Part shown: piece by piece, positions 10,106 through 19,927 of the stretch
Layout: every line of letters begins with the position of its first letter
Position numbering within the stretch: position 1 is the first letter of the stretch
NCBI RefSeq assembly: GCF_004359215.1
Contig: NC_090616.1
Location: 504,434 to 568,433 of the forward strand
Reading direction: 5' to 3'
Source of the DNA: Bremia lactucae
Lineage: Eukaryota > Oomycota > Peronosporomycetes > Peronosporales > Peronosporaceae
DNA: 64,000 nt
Translations under genes and position numbers: made by a program
The notes under the pieces: model-generated
The model's input: only the letters and a program-made list of their open reading frames with translations
Told to the model about the DNA's origin: nothing
The model's database searches: none

Positions 10106-12739
10106 ATGAGGCTGCTCTTGCTCGCACTTCTTGGCGCGGGGCTGCACACAGCCGCATTCGTAGAGGCGATTGTGGCCGGTGTGGACTTTGGTGGCGAATT
10201 CTTCAAGATCGCACTCGTGAAGCCTGGCACACCCTTTGAAATCGTTACGAATGTGCACAGCAAGCGCAAAACCGAGACGATGGTCGCATTTGATGGCGAC
10301 GAGCGTCTTTACGGTGCTGACGCCGCGACAGTGGGCGTGCGGAGGCCACAGACGGCATACCTGCAGATCCGCCGTCTGCTCGGCACAAAGCTGAGCGATC
10401 CGCAGGTCTCAGCGTTGCTTGAGGAAGAGTATTTGCCGTATGAATTGCTTCAGAACACCACACGCGGTGGCACGATCTCATTAAAGCACGGCAAGGAGCA
10501 TGTCTTTCATGCCGAGGAACTCGTTGCTATGGTCTTTACGCACGCGCGCCAGATCACCGATACGTTTGCCGAGGCGCCTGTAAAAGACTGGGTCGTCACG
10601 GTCCCAACGTATTTCTCCCAAGCCCAGCGTCAAGCAATGCTCGATGCAGCTGAAATTTCAGGGGTACGAGTGCTGTCGCTTATTAACGAAAACACCGCCG
10701 CCGCGCTGCAGCTAGCAGTGCATTCAAGTTACGATCCTGATGAAAAACCGAAGAAGATTCTCTTTTACAACATGGGCTCGACGTCGTTGCAAGTCAGTAT
10801 TGCGGAATTTTCAAGTCAAGTCGTGCCTGACGGATTTAAGAAGAACAAGACCGTGTCGACATTCCAGATCATTAGCAATGCGTGGGATGCCACGCTTGGT
10901 GGTGCAAAGTTTGATTTGCGCTTGGCGGAATACTTGGCAACCGAATTTAGTGAAAAGGTTGGGGAAGATATTCGAAAAGTACCACGTCCCATGGCGAAGA
11001 TTCGAGCACAAGCGAAAAAGACCAAGACTGTGCTGTCTGCGAATGAAGAGATTCCGGTTGTTATGCAGAGTTTGTACAATGATATTGATTTCTTCACTTC
11101 GATAACTCGGTCGAAACTGGAAGCTTTGTCGTCGGACCTTTTTGAACGGACTTTAAAGCCTGTGGAGGTGGCGTTGGAGAAAGCTGGTTTGACTGTTGCA
11201 GATATTGATGAAATTGAATTAGTCGGTGGCGGGGTACGGATGCCGAAGATTCAACAGCAGCTTGCCGAGTTCTTTGGCGGTAAAGATCTGGGCGTGCATT
11301 TGAACGGGGACGAAGCCATGGCGCTTGGTGCGGCATTTCGTGCGGCTAATTTGAGCAACTCGTTTCGCGTACGTCAAGTAGGAATGACGGACATTGCCAC
11401 GTATCCCATTGGTGTCCGTCTTATGGATCTATCGGCTATTGAACTTGCGGGGAGCAATACGGCTGACATCGACGGAGAAACTAAGCAGTGGGTGAAGCGT
11501 GCATCTTTGTTTACGGAAGCGCATCGCCTGGGGCTTCGTAAATCGGTCTCATTCGTGCATTCGAGTGACTTGTCCTGTACGTTCCGATACGATAAGCCCT
11601 CGATGCTTCCTGCTGGTGTGAGCGTGCAGATTGCCACGTTTAATATCACGGGCGTCGACAAGTTTGTCGCTCGGATGGCCAAAAAGGATCTTGGCGAGCC
11701 TAAGATTACGCTCTCGTTTGAGCTAGATAGTAACGGGATTGCTCGGATTGTTAAAGCCGAAGCTACAATTGAAGAGGAGGTGGAAGTGGAAGTAGTTGTG
11801 AAAAAGAAAAAGGCAAAGAAAGAGGACGCGAGTGCTGAAAGCAGTCAAGCTGGAGATGACGTCGCGGTGGAAGAGGAAGAGAAGCCAGAGACGAAGATAG
11901 AGAAGCAGACGAAGACGCACCGTGAACGGTTGATTGTAGTGCACGCATTTGGGACTCGTGAGCCTGAAGAAGGTTACAGCGTTCTTCTAATGAGTGAGGC
12001 GATCAAAAAAGATTCAATGCGAATGTTGAAAGAGATGGAATTGGCGGACAATAAACGTCGTGAGGATTTAGAGGCCAAGAACAGTCTCGAGACGTTTATT
12101 TACACTTCTCACGACGCTTTGTTGGCTCAGAAGGAACAGATTGAGCTAGTTACGATCCCAGAGCAGGTTGAGTCATTGCAGACAAAACTTTCCGAGACGG
12201 AAGAGTGGCTTTACGAAGACGGCGAAAAGGTTGAGGCTGCTGAGTATAAAAAGAAAATGGATGCTTTGGACTCGGAATTGAGCGCCATTCTCTTCCGTGT
12301 GGCCGAGCTTACCGAGCTACCGATTGCGCTTAACACTGGGAAAGCGTACGCTGTCAATACGCGCGAGCTTATGGAGGAGTGGAGTACAAGCAAGCCGCAA
12401 GTGATGGAGGCTGAACGTAATGACGTGCTTGAAAAGCTTACGGATTTGGAAGCGTGGCTTACGGAGTCTGAGCTGTCGCAGAAGGCCACTCAAAAGCACG
12501 AAAAGCCCGTGGTCACGTCGGCAGACGTTGCGAAGAAGGTTCAAAGCGTTAAGAAGTTTGTCAGTGTATTGGCAAAGCGACCGAAGCCGCAGCCTGTGAA
12601 AGTAGGGGAGAACCACACTAACTCGGACACTGTCAAATCGGACGAAGCATTTACGTCGGAAGAGGGTGCGACCAAGCCAGCTGAATCCGATGCTAGCAAG
12701 TCTGAGACCGAGGAGGAAGTGGCAAAGGATGAATTGTAG
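10106..12739 (+). CDS. HYOU1: ER-lumenal large HSP70, GRP170/HYOU1/Lhs1 type
   Basis: 877 aa. Signal peptide about 1-21. The HSP70 nucleotide-binding domain (about 22-410) shows GVDFGGEFFK, VPTYFSQAQR, LINENTAAAL and ELVGGGVRMPKIQ. A substrate-binding region follows, interrupted by a Lys/Glu-rich loop (about 555-610), and then a long helical C-terminal domain. The last four residues are KDEL, the ER retention signal. GRP170 proteins act as nucleotide-exchange factors for BiP and as holdases in the ER. The length and the acidic loop fit GRP170 rather than BiP. One oddity: in the phosphate-2 motif (FYNMGSTS) the usual Asp is Asn222, which may affect ATP handling. Convergent with the next gene, only 43 bp between stops. 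Confidence 0.95.
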   Translation: MRLLLLALLGAGLHTAAFVEAIVAGVDFGGEFFKIALVKPGTPFEIVTNVHSKRKTETMVAFDGDERLYGADAATVGVRRPQTAYLQIRRLLGTKLSDPQVSALLEEEYLPYELLQNTTRGGTISLKHGKEHVFHAEELVAMVFTHARQITDTFAEAPVKDWVVTVPTYFSQAQRQAMLDAAEISGVRVLSLINENTAAALQLAVHSSYDPDEKPKKILFYNMGSTSLQVSIAEFSSQVVPDGFKKNKTVSTFQIISNAWDATLGGAKFDLRLAEYLATEFSEKVGEDIRKVPRPMAKIRAQAKKTKTVLSANEEIPVVMQSLYNDIDFFTSITRSKLEALSSDLFERTLKPVEVALEKAGLTVADIDEIELVGGGVRMPKIQQQLAEFFGGKDLGVHLNGDEAMALGAAFRAANLSNSFRVRQVGMTDIATYPIGVRLMDLSAIELAGSNTADIDGETKQWVKRASLFTEAHRLGLRKSVSFVHSSDLSCTFRYDKPSMLPAGVSVQIATFNITGVDKFVARMAKKDLGEPKITLSFELDSNGIARIVKAEATIEEEVEVEVVVKKKKAKKEDASAESSQAGDDVAVEEEEKPETKIEKQTKTHRERLIVVHAFGTREPEEGYSVLLMSEAIKKDSMRMLKEMELADNKRREDLEAKNSLETFIYTSHDALLAQKEQIELVTIPEQVESLQTKLSETEEWLYEDGEKVEAAEYKKKMDALDSELSAILFRVAELTELPIALNTGKAYAVNTRELMEEWSTSKPQVMEAERNDVLEKLTDLEAWLTESELSQKATQKHEKPVVTSADVAKKVQSVKKFVSVLAKRPKPQPVKVGENHTNSDTVKSDEAFTSEEGATKPAESDASKSETEEEVAKDEL

Positions 12740-12782
12740 ACCATAGCACGACTTTATCTAATACCAGTCTTTTACTATGTGC

Positions 12783-13697
12783 CTAAAAATCGCAAGTTAC
12801 ATTTTGGTTCCTTAAGAGCTGACTGTACCGGTATGTTCCATAATCTCGTTTACTTATCGGTACAAAACCGGTGACAAAGCGCTCGTACAAGGTTACGACT
12901 TCCTTATGGTCGAGCTGTAGCCACACTATGAATGGAGCGGTCTTGACGGAGTGTTCCAATTCTTCTGCAGTCCCTACCTTGCGGTACCTGCGCAGCAACA
13001 CTCCCTTCCCTCGTGGTTTACACTGCACATACTCTTTTCCATCCGTTTGCGCAAGAGGACACTGGTAATACCGGTTGACGCGTTGGCGATCAATTTTGCC
13101 ATACATGGACGTCATTTTGTAAAACATATCTTTACGCTTAAGACAGAAGTTCGTGTCGCACACGATGAGGCAATACAAGTCATAGAGTGCAAAACGACCT
13201 TCGTTTGGAATGAAGCCAACGTTGTCGTCGTTTGCAATGGGCCGCGTGAATGTGTCGACAAATTGCGCAATTATGGTCGCAGTTGAAGGCAACGTATCGT
13301 TTTGTAGCGGTGTATTCACAGCGATAACTCTGTCAAGTCGCGACCATCCTGGTGCTGGCGTGACAACACTTCGTTCAAGTTTTCGCTTCTTGGGACTTGA
13401 TGGTGAAATGGTCAACTCATTACGTAGTTTATTTTTGATTAAGCTCGTCGTCGCTTGGCTCATACAGCCGCCATCTTCGTGTGGCATCAGGACTGTATAG
13501 TGTTGGCCGTTTGGCAATGTTGATGATGCGGGCACGACGTCGCCATCAGCGTCTCGCAATAGAAAATCAGTGTTGCGAGGCATGGACAATTGAATGCGTA
13601 TGGCCTTTTCAACTTGGGCATCCGAAGTTCCAACGTACCAAGCAACTCGTTGCGCAGCGCCGCCATCTTTTGCGGCAACGTACACGTTGACTTTCAT
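12783..13697 (-). CDS. Conserved-looking protein of unknown function
   Basis: 304 aa, single exon. I do not recognise a family. Residues about 1-75 look like a compact alpha/beta fold (MKVNVYVAAK..., then a QVEKAIRIQL helix and FLLRDADGDVVP), reminiscent of ubiquitin-like or adaptor domains, but that is a guess. A basic linker with SPKKRKLER (near 105) could be a nuclear localisation signal. The C-terminal two thirds is a folded-looking domain with RFALYDLYCLIVCDTNFCLKR, several Cys and many Arg/Tyr. No signal peptide or TM. It begins only 69 bp after the stop of the upstream PH-like gene on the same strand, so the two may be co-regulated or be one locus with an unrecognised splice. Confidence 0.75.
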   Translation of the reverse strand: MKVNVYVAAKDGGAAQRVAWYVGTSDAQVEKAIRIQLSMPRNTDFLLRDADGDVVPASSTLPNGQHYTVLMPHEDGGCMSQATTSLIKNKLRNELTISPSSPKKRKLERSVVTPAPGWSRLDRVIAVNTPLQNDTLPSTATIIAQFVDTFTRPIANDDNVGFIPNEGRFALYDLYCLIVCDTNFCLKRKDMFYKMTSMYGKIDRQRVNRYYQCPLAQTDGKEYVQCKPRGKGVLLRRYRKVGTAEELEHSVKTAPFIVWLQLDHKEVVTLYERFVTGFVPISKRDYGTYRYSQLLRNQNVTCDF

Positions 13698-13766
13698 GCC
13701 TGCAAAAGCCGCAATGACAACACAAGATAACGCCAGAAAATGTGTACCACATCAATAATTGTGTAA

Positions 13767-15380
13767 TCACAGTTCGCATTCCATAATTTTGGGGTGTTCG
13801 GCCCTAACTTTCTTTATAGCGTCGTGTTGATAAGTACGCGGGGAGTGCGTATCATCAAAATCGCCAGTGTCAAAGTTAAGACGAGAACTGGCGCGTGACG
13901 TACGCCATTGGTCCTCGAGACTGATTAAGTCCTCAAGGCGCTTGGGTTCCTTGCGCCGGAGCAGCTTCTGTCGCTGTCTGGCGGATTCAATTCTGTCGCA
14001 AGGCACTGCGTACCTCGCTGTGCATGCAGTGTCCGTGTACCAGTCGACGAAATCTAGTGGCGACTCCGTAAATTCCGAGGGGGCCTCCATGACTGGGAGC
14101 GCGCCAGAGACGCAGTTAGAGGTTGGTGTGTGTGGCTCCCACAGATCCTGACGACACGTCTCTTCGAGGCGAGATTGCGTGGAGCGCACCGCGCTACAGA
14201 TCAACTCAACAGAGATAGGCGGTGTTCCAGTTTTTTCCTGAAGATGTGCTTGTGAGTACGCGTTTTTCGCGCTGTGTGCAGCATTCGATGGAGCTAATAA
14301 TGATGCATTTTCCGAAATTCGGTAGATCATACTGCGTTGACTGGAAACTTTTGTAAGTAAATGGGATTCACTTGCACTAGCCACAGACTGTTTTTGCCGT
14401 TGTAAGTAAGAATGAATTGGATGTGATGTCACCATTTGTCCACGTCGACGGTCTACGCCATACTCTGCCGCGATTTCTGCTGGCACGGGTTTAAGTGCCG
14501 ACTCCTCTGCGATATCTCCTTCAGCTGATGTGACGCTTTCGGACACTGGCGTAAGATCTGGTGCCGGCACAGCACGCGCCAATTCCTTTCGAGCTTCATT
14601 TTCAAGAATTTCCCATTGATTCTCGCCATAATCAATTCTAAAAAGCGAACTTAAGAGTTTACGAGAATGGAAACGAGCTTTAGAAGTGGAAAGAAGGCTT
14701 CGATGGGCAAATCGATTAATCTTGACATCTTGCACATCGTTGTTCCTCCCTTTATACCTCGTGGCCATGCATAGAGCCCGTGTCCATAATAAATACTCCG
14801 TTGCATCTCGTGCTCGAATAATGAGCGTGCGCCGGCGTCGCGTCGGTCCGCTACTGCCATAGAATAGAGTAAACTCAAATCGCGTCCTTAGTAACTCTTC
14901 TTCGCCCCATTTCACCTCCACGGGGTCCCGAGGTGCATTCAATTCGATTTGGTATCGACGAGCATGGCCCATGAGCGACCGAACCCAAAAGACTAGCGAG
15001 TAGTGATGCGTTTCGTTTGGCTGCGCCATTGTCGTGAGCTTATTAATGTCACTATTGTCCGAATCATCCGAATCGTCGTCGCAATTATCTAAATAAGCTT
15101 CATCTTCGTGCAAGCTGCTTGTAGTCGTGTCGAGGAGCTGAAGCGCCACGGGTTTCCACAGCAGTTTGCAAGAGCGAACGCGAAGATTACCAGCGCATAT
15201 TGTCACTTTTCGCACGACTCGCTTGTTTTCCTGAATCTGTGTAGTAGTGTTGCTCCGATGCAAATACCGTCTACGGCCTTTTGAATGTGACGCAATGGTT
15301 CGAGTCGAAGAGTTTAAAGTGCGTGTAGTCGCAGAAGCGAGTTCCGGAGAAGATTGCTCTCGGAAGTCGACCAGCGGCAT
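13767..15380 (-). CDS. PH-like domain protein with acidic insert
   Basis: 537 aa. After a Ser/Thr/Arg-rich N-terminus, residues about 55-215 resemble a pleckstrin-homology fold: strands KVTICAGNLRVRSCKLLWKPVAL, later HYSLVFWVRS, RTLIIRARD, and a closing helix with the hallmark Trp (EYLLWTRALCMAT). A loop between the early strands is expanded by an Asp-rich insert (DNCDDDSDDSDNSD, near 98-111). The remaining 320 residues are polar and probably disordered. PH domains bind phosphoinositides or proteins at membranes; ligand unknown. No TM. The frame is open to 15380 with ATG. The kinase- or GEF-type domains often paired with PH in oomycetes are absent here. Confidence 0.75.
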   Translation of the reverse strand: MPLVDFREQSSPELASATTRTLNSSTRTIASHSKGRRRYLHRSNTTTQIQENKRVVRKVTICAGNLRVRSCKLLWKPVALQLLDTTTSSLHEDEAYLDNCDDDSDDSDNSDINKLTTMAQPNETHHYSLVFWVRSLMGHARRYQIELNAPRDPVEVKWGEEELLRTRFEFTLFYGSSGPTRRRRTLIIRARDATEYLLWTRALCMATRYKGRNNDVQDVKINRFAHRSLLSTSKARFHSRKLLSSLFRIDYGENQWEILENEARKELARAVPAPDLTPVSESVTSAEGDIAEESALKPVPAEIAAEYGVDRRRGQMVTSHPIHSYLQRQKQSVASASESHLLTKVSSQRSMIYRISENASLLAPSNAAHSAKNAYSQAHLQEKTGTPPISVELICSAVRSTQSRLEETCRQDLWEPHTPTSNCVSGALPVMEAPSEFTESPLDFVDWYTDTACTARYAVPCDRIESARQRQKLLRRKEPKRLEDLISLEDQWRTSRASSRLNFDTGDFDDTHSPRTYQHDAIKKVRAEHPKIMECEL

Positions 15381-16560
15381 CGAGGATGGCGATTACTAAA
15401 GTCGAGGCAGTAAATTTGGAAATACTGACGAGATGAGCCTGTCGACGGGTAGCAGTTAGCGCCGAGACCACTTGCAGTTTAGAAGCCACTGAAGACGTTG
15501 CATATCTCATCATTCCAGCACCTACAACGCGGGGTACACCGATATTTTTAATCGATAAAATGTCCTCTGAAATTCGCACCGACTTGTCGAGTTCAGTGGA
15601 TCATTATTGATCAAATGGGAGTTACGTAACGCGGTAAAAGGCGCCCATTAGGACTTTCTTTGAAAAATCGAGGCAAGTGGGAGACCTTATTATTACACAC
15701 TCTGTTTTCGGCGAATGCGACGGTGATCGCCGTTACGACCCAGATGAGGCGTAACCCAGTCATTTGACTAAGAATTAAAGTTATTTGGACTTTGTAAAAT
15801 TAGGGATGAGGGAAAACGTGTCAAAGTATTCAAAGTAGTGTTTTGCGTAGTTACAGAATGGGGTGGTGCAATTATTGTGGAAGTCTTTATTACCAAATCA
15901 GACACCGAGACCACCCACAATCGCAAAAATCCATCACCTTGTACCCGCGCTAGAAGAAGCCTCTTGCGCGAGTACAAGGTGCGATGGCACCGAAGAAAAT
16001 GCTAGCATCGTGCTGCGTACGAGCCCTCGAAAGGATTATAGTAAAACATCAATGATGCTAGCGCTCTGTGCGTTTGTTGCCATCACCAAGCAGAAATACA
16101 GATTACAAGCGTATTGCATTACGTTTTAAGCTTAGGAGGCCGAAAAAACGAGTGTCGATAGAACTATCTTGCCGTTGAATTCTTACACTTGAGCACCACA
16201 AATCAAAAGACAAAATTCGTGTTTAAATGTTAGCTTATATGTGATTACTTTGTAGAAAACGCGACCGAACCAACCTTTTCATACAAGTATATGTTTTCGA
16301 TTTCGAGGTTAACATCGACTCCCGGAAAAGTCAGATTATACTGAAGTTTCGCTTAAAGCTGCTGACCTCAAATTCGACGTGGCAAATTTCGCGTTTTCAT
16401 CGCAATACTAAATATCGCATTGAGATATTTAATATCGCGATGCAAAAAGCAGAACATCAAATCTCGATTTGACTGCATTTTCTGAAATTACAAAATCAAA
16501 TTAAAAAAGTTATCCATCATGCCCCCTATATCAATCAAATGAGTACAACATTCGTTGAGC
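15381..16560. other. Intergenic, divergent promoters
   Basis: Lies between the 5' ends of the PH-like gene (minus) and the Mg2+ channel gene (plus). Only short random-looking frames. Around 16380-16450 there is a run of ATATCG/ATATTTAATATCGCGAT-type inverted words, AT-rich. No gene recognised. Confidence 0.5.
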
Positions 16561-18352
16561 ATGTTGCTCCGCTGGGCCACTTCACGACGTTCGCTCGTAT
16601 TTCTCTCCCCCGTCACCGCCTCTAAAAACGCTCCCCCGTGCACGACATTAAATCATTCGTGTCACTACCTAAATCGCCTCACATGTCGCTCCTTCAAATC
16701 ACTAACGCCCGATAAACCGCTGTCAGTGTCGCCGACAGTGCACGGCAAAGACCTGCTAAGTCTCGTGTCCAGAGCGAGAGACTCCCATCCTTTAGACTGG
16801 TCCGAGGGCGTATCATCTGTCGAAGATGTGGACCAATGGGATCTAATGGACCCCCACTACGACCTTACGACGGCCAAGCTCACCAAGCTCTTCTCACTCT
16901 TCCAGCCGAACGGTATAAAATAAACAATTTACAGCTGTGTCACAATGTATTGTAAATCTTTCATCTATAATACTCATGCATTCCTGTCTGTGAGCAGACA
17001 ATGGCATTCTGTCATACGACGGATTTCGAAAAGGTCTTCAGTACATGGGCATTTCGTCCGCGAATGAAGAGGAGTTCAAGGCATTTCTTGGTTTAATCGA
17101 CAATGACAAAAGTGGAGGAATTACGTACGAAGAGTTTTCGCTTGCGATTCAAGAAATCAAGCTGGCCCAGCTCTTTAGTCTCGATTTTGTGCGGAGTATG
17201 AATCGAGAGTACATTAAAGTGCACGGCTCGGCAGCACCAATAGCACGACTCGGATCAATCGAGTACTCACCAGATCGAATCCGAAGTGCGTATCCCATTG
17301 AGAAAGTCGAGAAGTTTATGTATTCGCAACGACCGAATTGGGCAACAGTTCGGTGGATTAATGTCGAAGGAACAGATCCTTTGCTCATGCGGAGACTGGC
17401 CGTGCGGTATCGCTTACATCCGCTAGCAGTAGAAGACACATTGGTTGCGGATCTTGAGCGTCCCAAGTACGAGCACTATGACGAGCACTCGTCGTTGATT
17501 CTTCAAACTGGGCACGCAAGAGATTTAACCAAGGCTTTAGAGTATCAACGCATGTATCGAGCATCGTTTTACGTTCGCGACAATGAAGTCTCCCCTTTTG
17601 ATAGCATGAGCCAAGCAGAAATAAAGATGAGACTCGATGACCTTGGCATGGGGCGGATCATGGCCCCTCCGGAGCAATTAAGTCTCTACATCATGGAGAA
17701 CGTAGTTATTAGCGTACAAGAGTCGCAAAGTACATTGTGGCCAACGCTAAAGCAACGACTTGAGACTTCATACTCAAAGGTTCGCCACAGCGGAAGCGCG
17801 TTTCTCGTGTATTCAATAGTGGACGTGTGTGTAGACGAACTGTCGCCAATTGTACACACGTATGGCGCAAAAGTGGCGATGCTATCGCGTCTTTTACACC
17901 ACGATCCTTTGAACTTTGAAGCCGATCGACTTGCCAAGTGTTCCAAGGAAATTAAAGGCTTAAAACTACTGGCCAAGCCATTAAGCGAAATGATCACACA
18001 GCTTGTAGAATCGAACGATTTTGAAGGTGAAACGCTGCGATATTTCCGAGACGTGCAAGATCACGTGAGAGTGATCGATGAGACTTGCGATCGGCTTCTT
18101 GATCGATGCCGTTTGCTGCTCGATGACTTTCATAACGCACGCCATGCCCAACAGAGTGAAGTGAGCTACACGTTGACACTTGTAGCCACGGTGTTTCTGC
18201 CAGCTCAGTTCCTCACGGGTTTGTATGGCATGAACTTTGTCAATATGCCTGAACTGCAGTGTGAGAACGGATACATGATCTGGTGGGGCGTCGTCTCGAC
18301 GATTGCGACGGGGACGCTGTCATACTTTAAGTTTTACAAGAAGTGGCTGTAG
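16561..18352 (+). CDS. CorA-family Mg2+ channel with N-terminal EF-hands (two exons)
   Basis: Join of 16561-16911 plus base 16912 with 16998-18352, about 568 aa. The intron 16913-16997 (85 bp, GTATAA...GCAG) splits the Asp codon that starts an EF-hand loop. A second, clear EF-hand is DNDKSGGITYEEF. The body is a CorA cytoplasmic funnel (about 180-500). Near the C-terminus come two TM helices with the signature YGMNF, the loop that forms the Mg2+ selectivity filter. The Arg-rich, acid-poor first 30 residues could be a mitochondrial presequence, as in Mrs2, but the protein is closer in layout to CorA. EF-hands suggest Ca2+ control (inference). ATG at 16561 chosen over an upstream in-frame TTG. 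Confidence 0.9.
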
Positions 18353-19078
18353 ATTTTGAAACAATTAGAGATGTTTTTGAATCGAATTATGAGATTTGGG
18401 ATGAAGGCAGCAGGCAGGAGACTGATCGTTTTTAAATTCGTTGATTTGAATATTTCGTTAGGTCTTATTGATGACATAATAGATAGTAAAATAAAGTCGA
18501 AGTTGCTGTCAGAATGAAAGATTAGCTGAGAGTATACGTGTAATACAATATTTAGAAATTATTGTATAATTAACAGAAATAAATCTTATTTCTACATGTA
18601 ATTACTGTTGTAAGAAATATAAATTTGTTTAGATCCTCACTTCTACGGTGTAGGGTAATCGGACGTTGTCCGCAACCTTAACACGCGCTCACACTTCGCA
18701 ATTCCGGTCATGATTTCACATATACCTATTGCAATTAGTTAAGAGAAGCAACTTTGACCGAATTTGTATTGTTGGAGCCATTGCAATGCCTCGCAACAAG
18801 ATTATTGGTTTTGGAATATATTCAATATACAAGTGGGATTATAAATCTTAATAATGCGAAGAGCACATTAGAAGTATTGCCAAGGTACCTAACGTAAAAT
18901 CGAGAGGCTAGATGTACACTATGTTCGCGAGCTACGATCGCCATTGTACCCCCCAGCATTCAAGTCGAAAGACGTTTTTTAATCATCAAATTATTGCACT
19001 TTGTTTAAGGAATATTAGTAAAAATGCAAGTAACATTCATTAGTTAACATTAAATCACTGACAACACTACAGCACTAC
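18353..19078. other. Intergenic between convergent genes
   Basis: AT-rich 3' flanks of the Mg2+ channel and kinase genes. No frame of note and no repeat shared with the rest of the window. Confidence 0.5.
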
Positions 19079-19927
19079 TCAGATCCTCAAAAGCTCACAA
19101 AGCTCGTCGGTCGTCGGACGGTCGCTTGGATTAATACTAAGCAACTTATCAATCACATCAATTGTGGCTGGAGAAATCCGATCCGTGAGGCCCCACGAGG
19201 CAATAATTTTCGCCACGCCTAACTCGCAAAAAGCGCCAAAAGCTTTGTTGTTGCGCGAAGCAATCGACGTAAGTGGCGAGCCCGTGACCATAATAAAAAG
19301 CATGATGCCAAGCGACCACATGTCGGCAGCGAATGCGTCGTACGCGTCCTCGTTCACCAACTCAGGCGCCATGTAGTAGGCCTTTCCTACCGCTTCACCT
19401 CTACCTCGAAGTGGCATGTTCGTACTGAGCCCAAAATCGCCAATCTTGCACAATCCGCGGCTGTAAAAGACGTTTTCAAGCGATAAATCGCGGTGGGCAA
19501 TGCCATGTTTGTGCAGGAAGCGCACTCCACGTACGCACTGGTGGAACAGCTGACAAGCCTGTTTCTCTGGCAAGCGGTTCTGATGTTTATGCTCCAGGAG
19601 GCTCCATAGATCCCCACCTGGGCAGAACTCCATCACGACGCACCACGTGTCCTGCGCGTGGAGGAACTCGCCGTGGAAACGAACAATATTCACATGGGGT
19701 GGCAACGTCGTGAGACGTGCAATCACTCGATGTTCGCTCCAGGGATTATCCAGATTGGGATTGCGACGTAATGCCGCCACGGCTTTTGCAAGCGATACTA
19801 GCTTGATGGCCACGAGCTCGCCGTCGTGCTTCGCGTCTTTGTAGAGCCCGACGGGCCCATACAGCGCGTCGCTCAATGGACGGAGCAGACTAAAGCGGTC
19901 GGCAATGACCGTGGTTAATAAAGACAT
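19079..19927 (-). CDS. Protein Ser/Thr kinase, single domain
   Basis: 282 aa, almost only a kinase domain. Visible: VAIK with Lys42, a likely alpha-C Glu (Glu65), HRDLSLEN with Asp147 and Asn152, DFG with Asp164, and MAPE at 186-189. The catalytic-loop Lys is Ser149 (HRDLS), a variant common in oomycete kinases. The glycine loop (LSDALYGPVGLY) lacks the GxGxxG pattern, so ATP binding may be atypical. A GRGEAVGKAYYMAPEL activation segment is present. No TM or extra domain. The layout resembles CAMK/NEK-like kinases but I cannot assign a family. It should be active or weakly active. Confidence 0.88.
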   Translation of the reverse strand: MSLLTTVIADRFSLLRPLSDALYGPVGLYKDAKHDGELVAIKLVSLAKAVAALRRNPNLDNPWSEHRVIARLTTLPPHVNIVRFHGEFLHAQDTWCVVMEFCPGGDLWSLLEHKHQNRLPEKQACQLFHQCVRGVRFLHKHGIAHRDLSLENVFYSRGLCKIGDFGLSTNMPLRGRGEAVGKAYYMAPELVNEDAYDAFAADMWSLGIMLFIMVTGSPLTSIASRNNKAFGAFCELGVAKIIASWGLTDRISPATIDVIDKLLSINPSDRPTTDELCELLRI

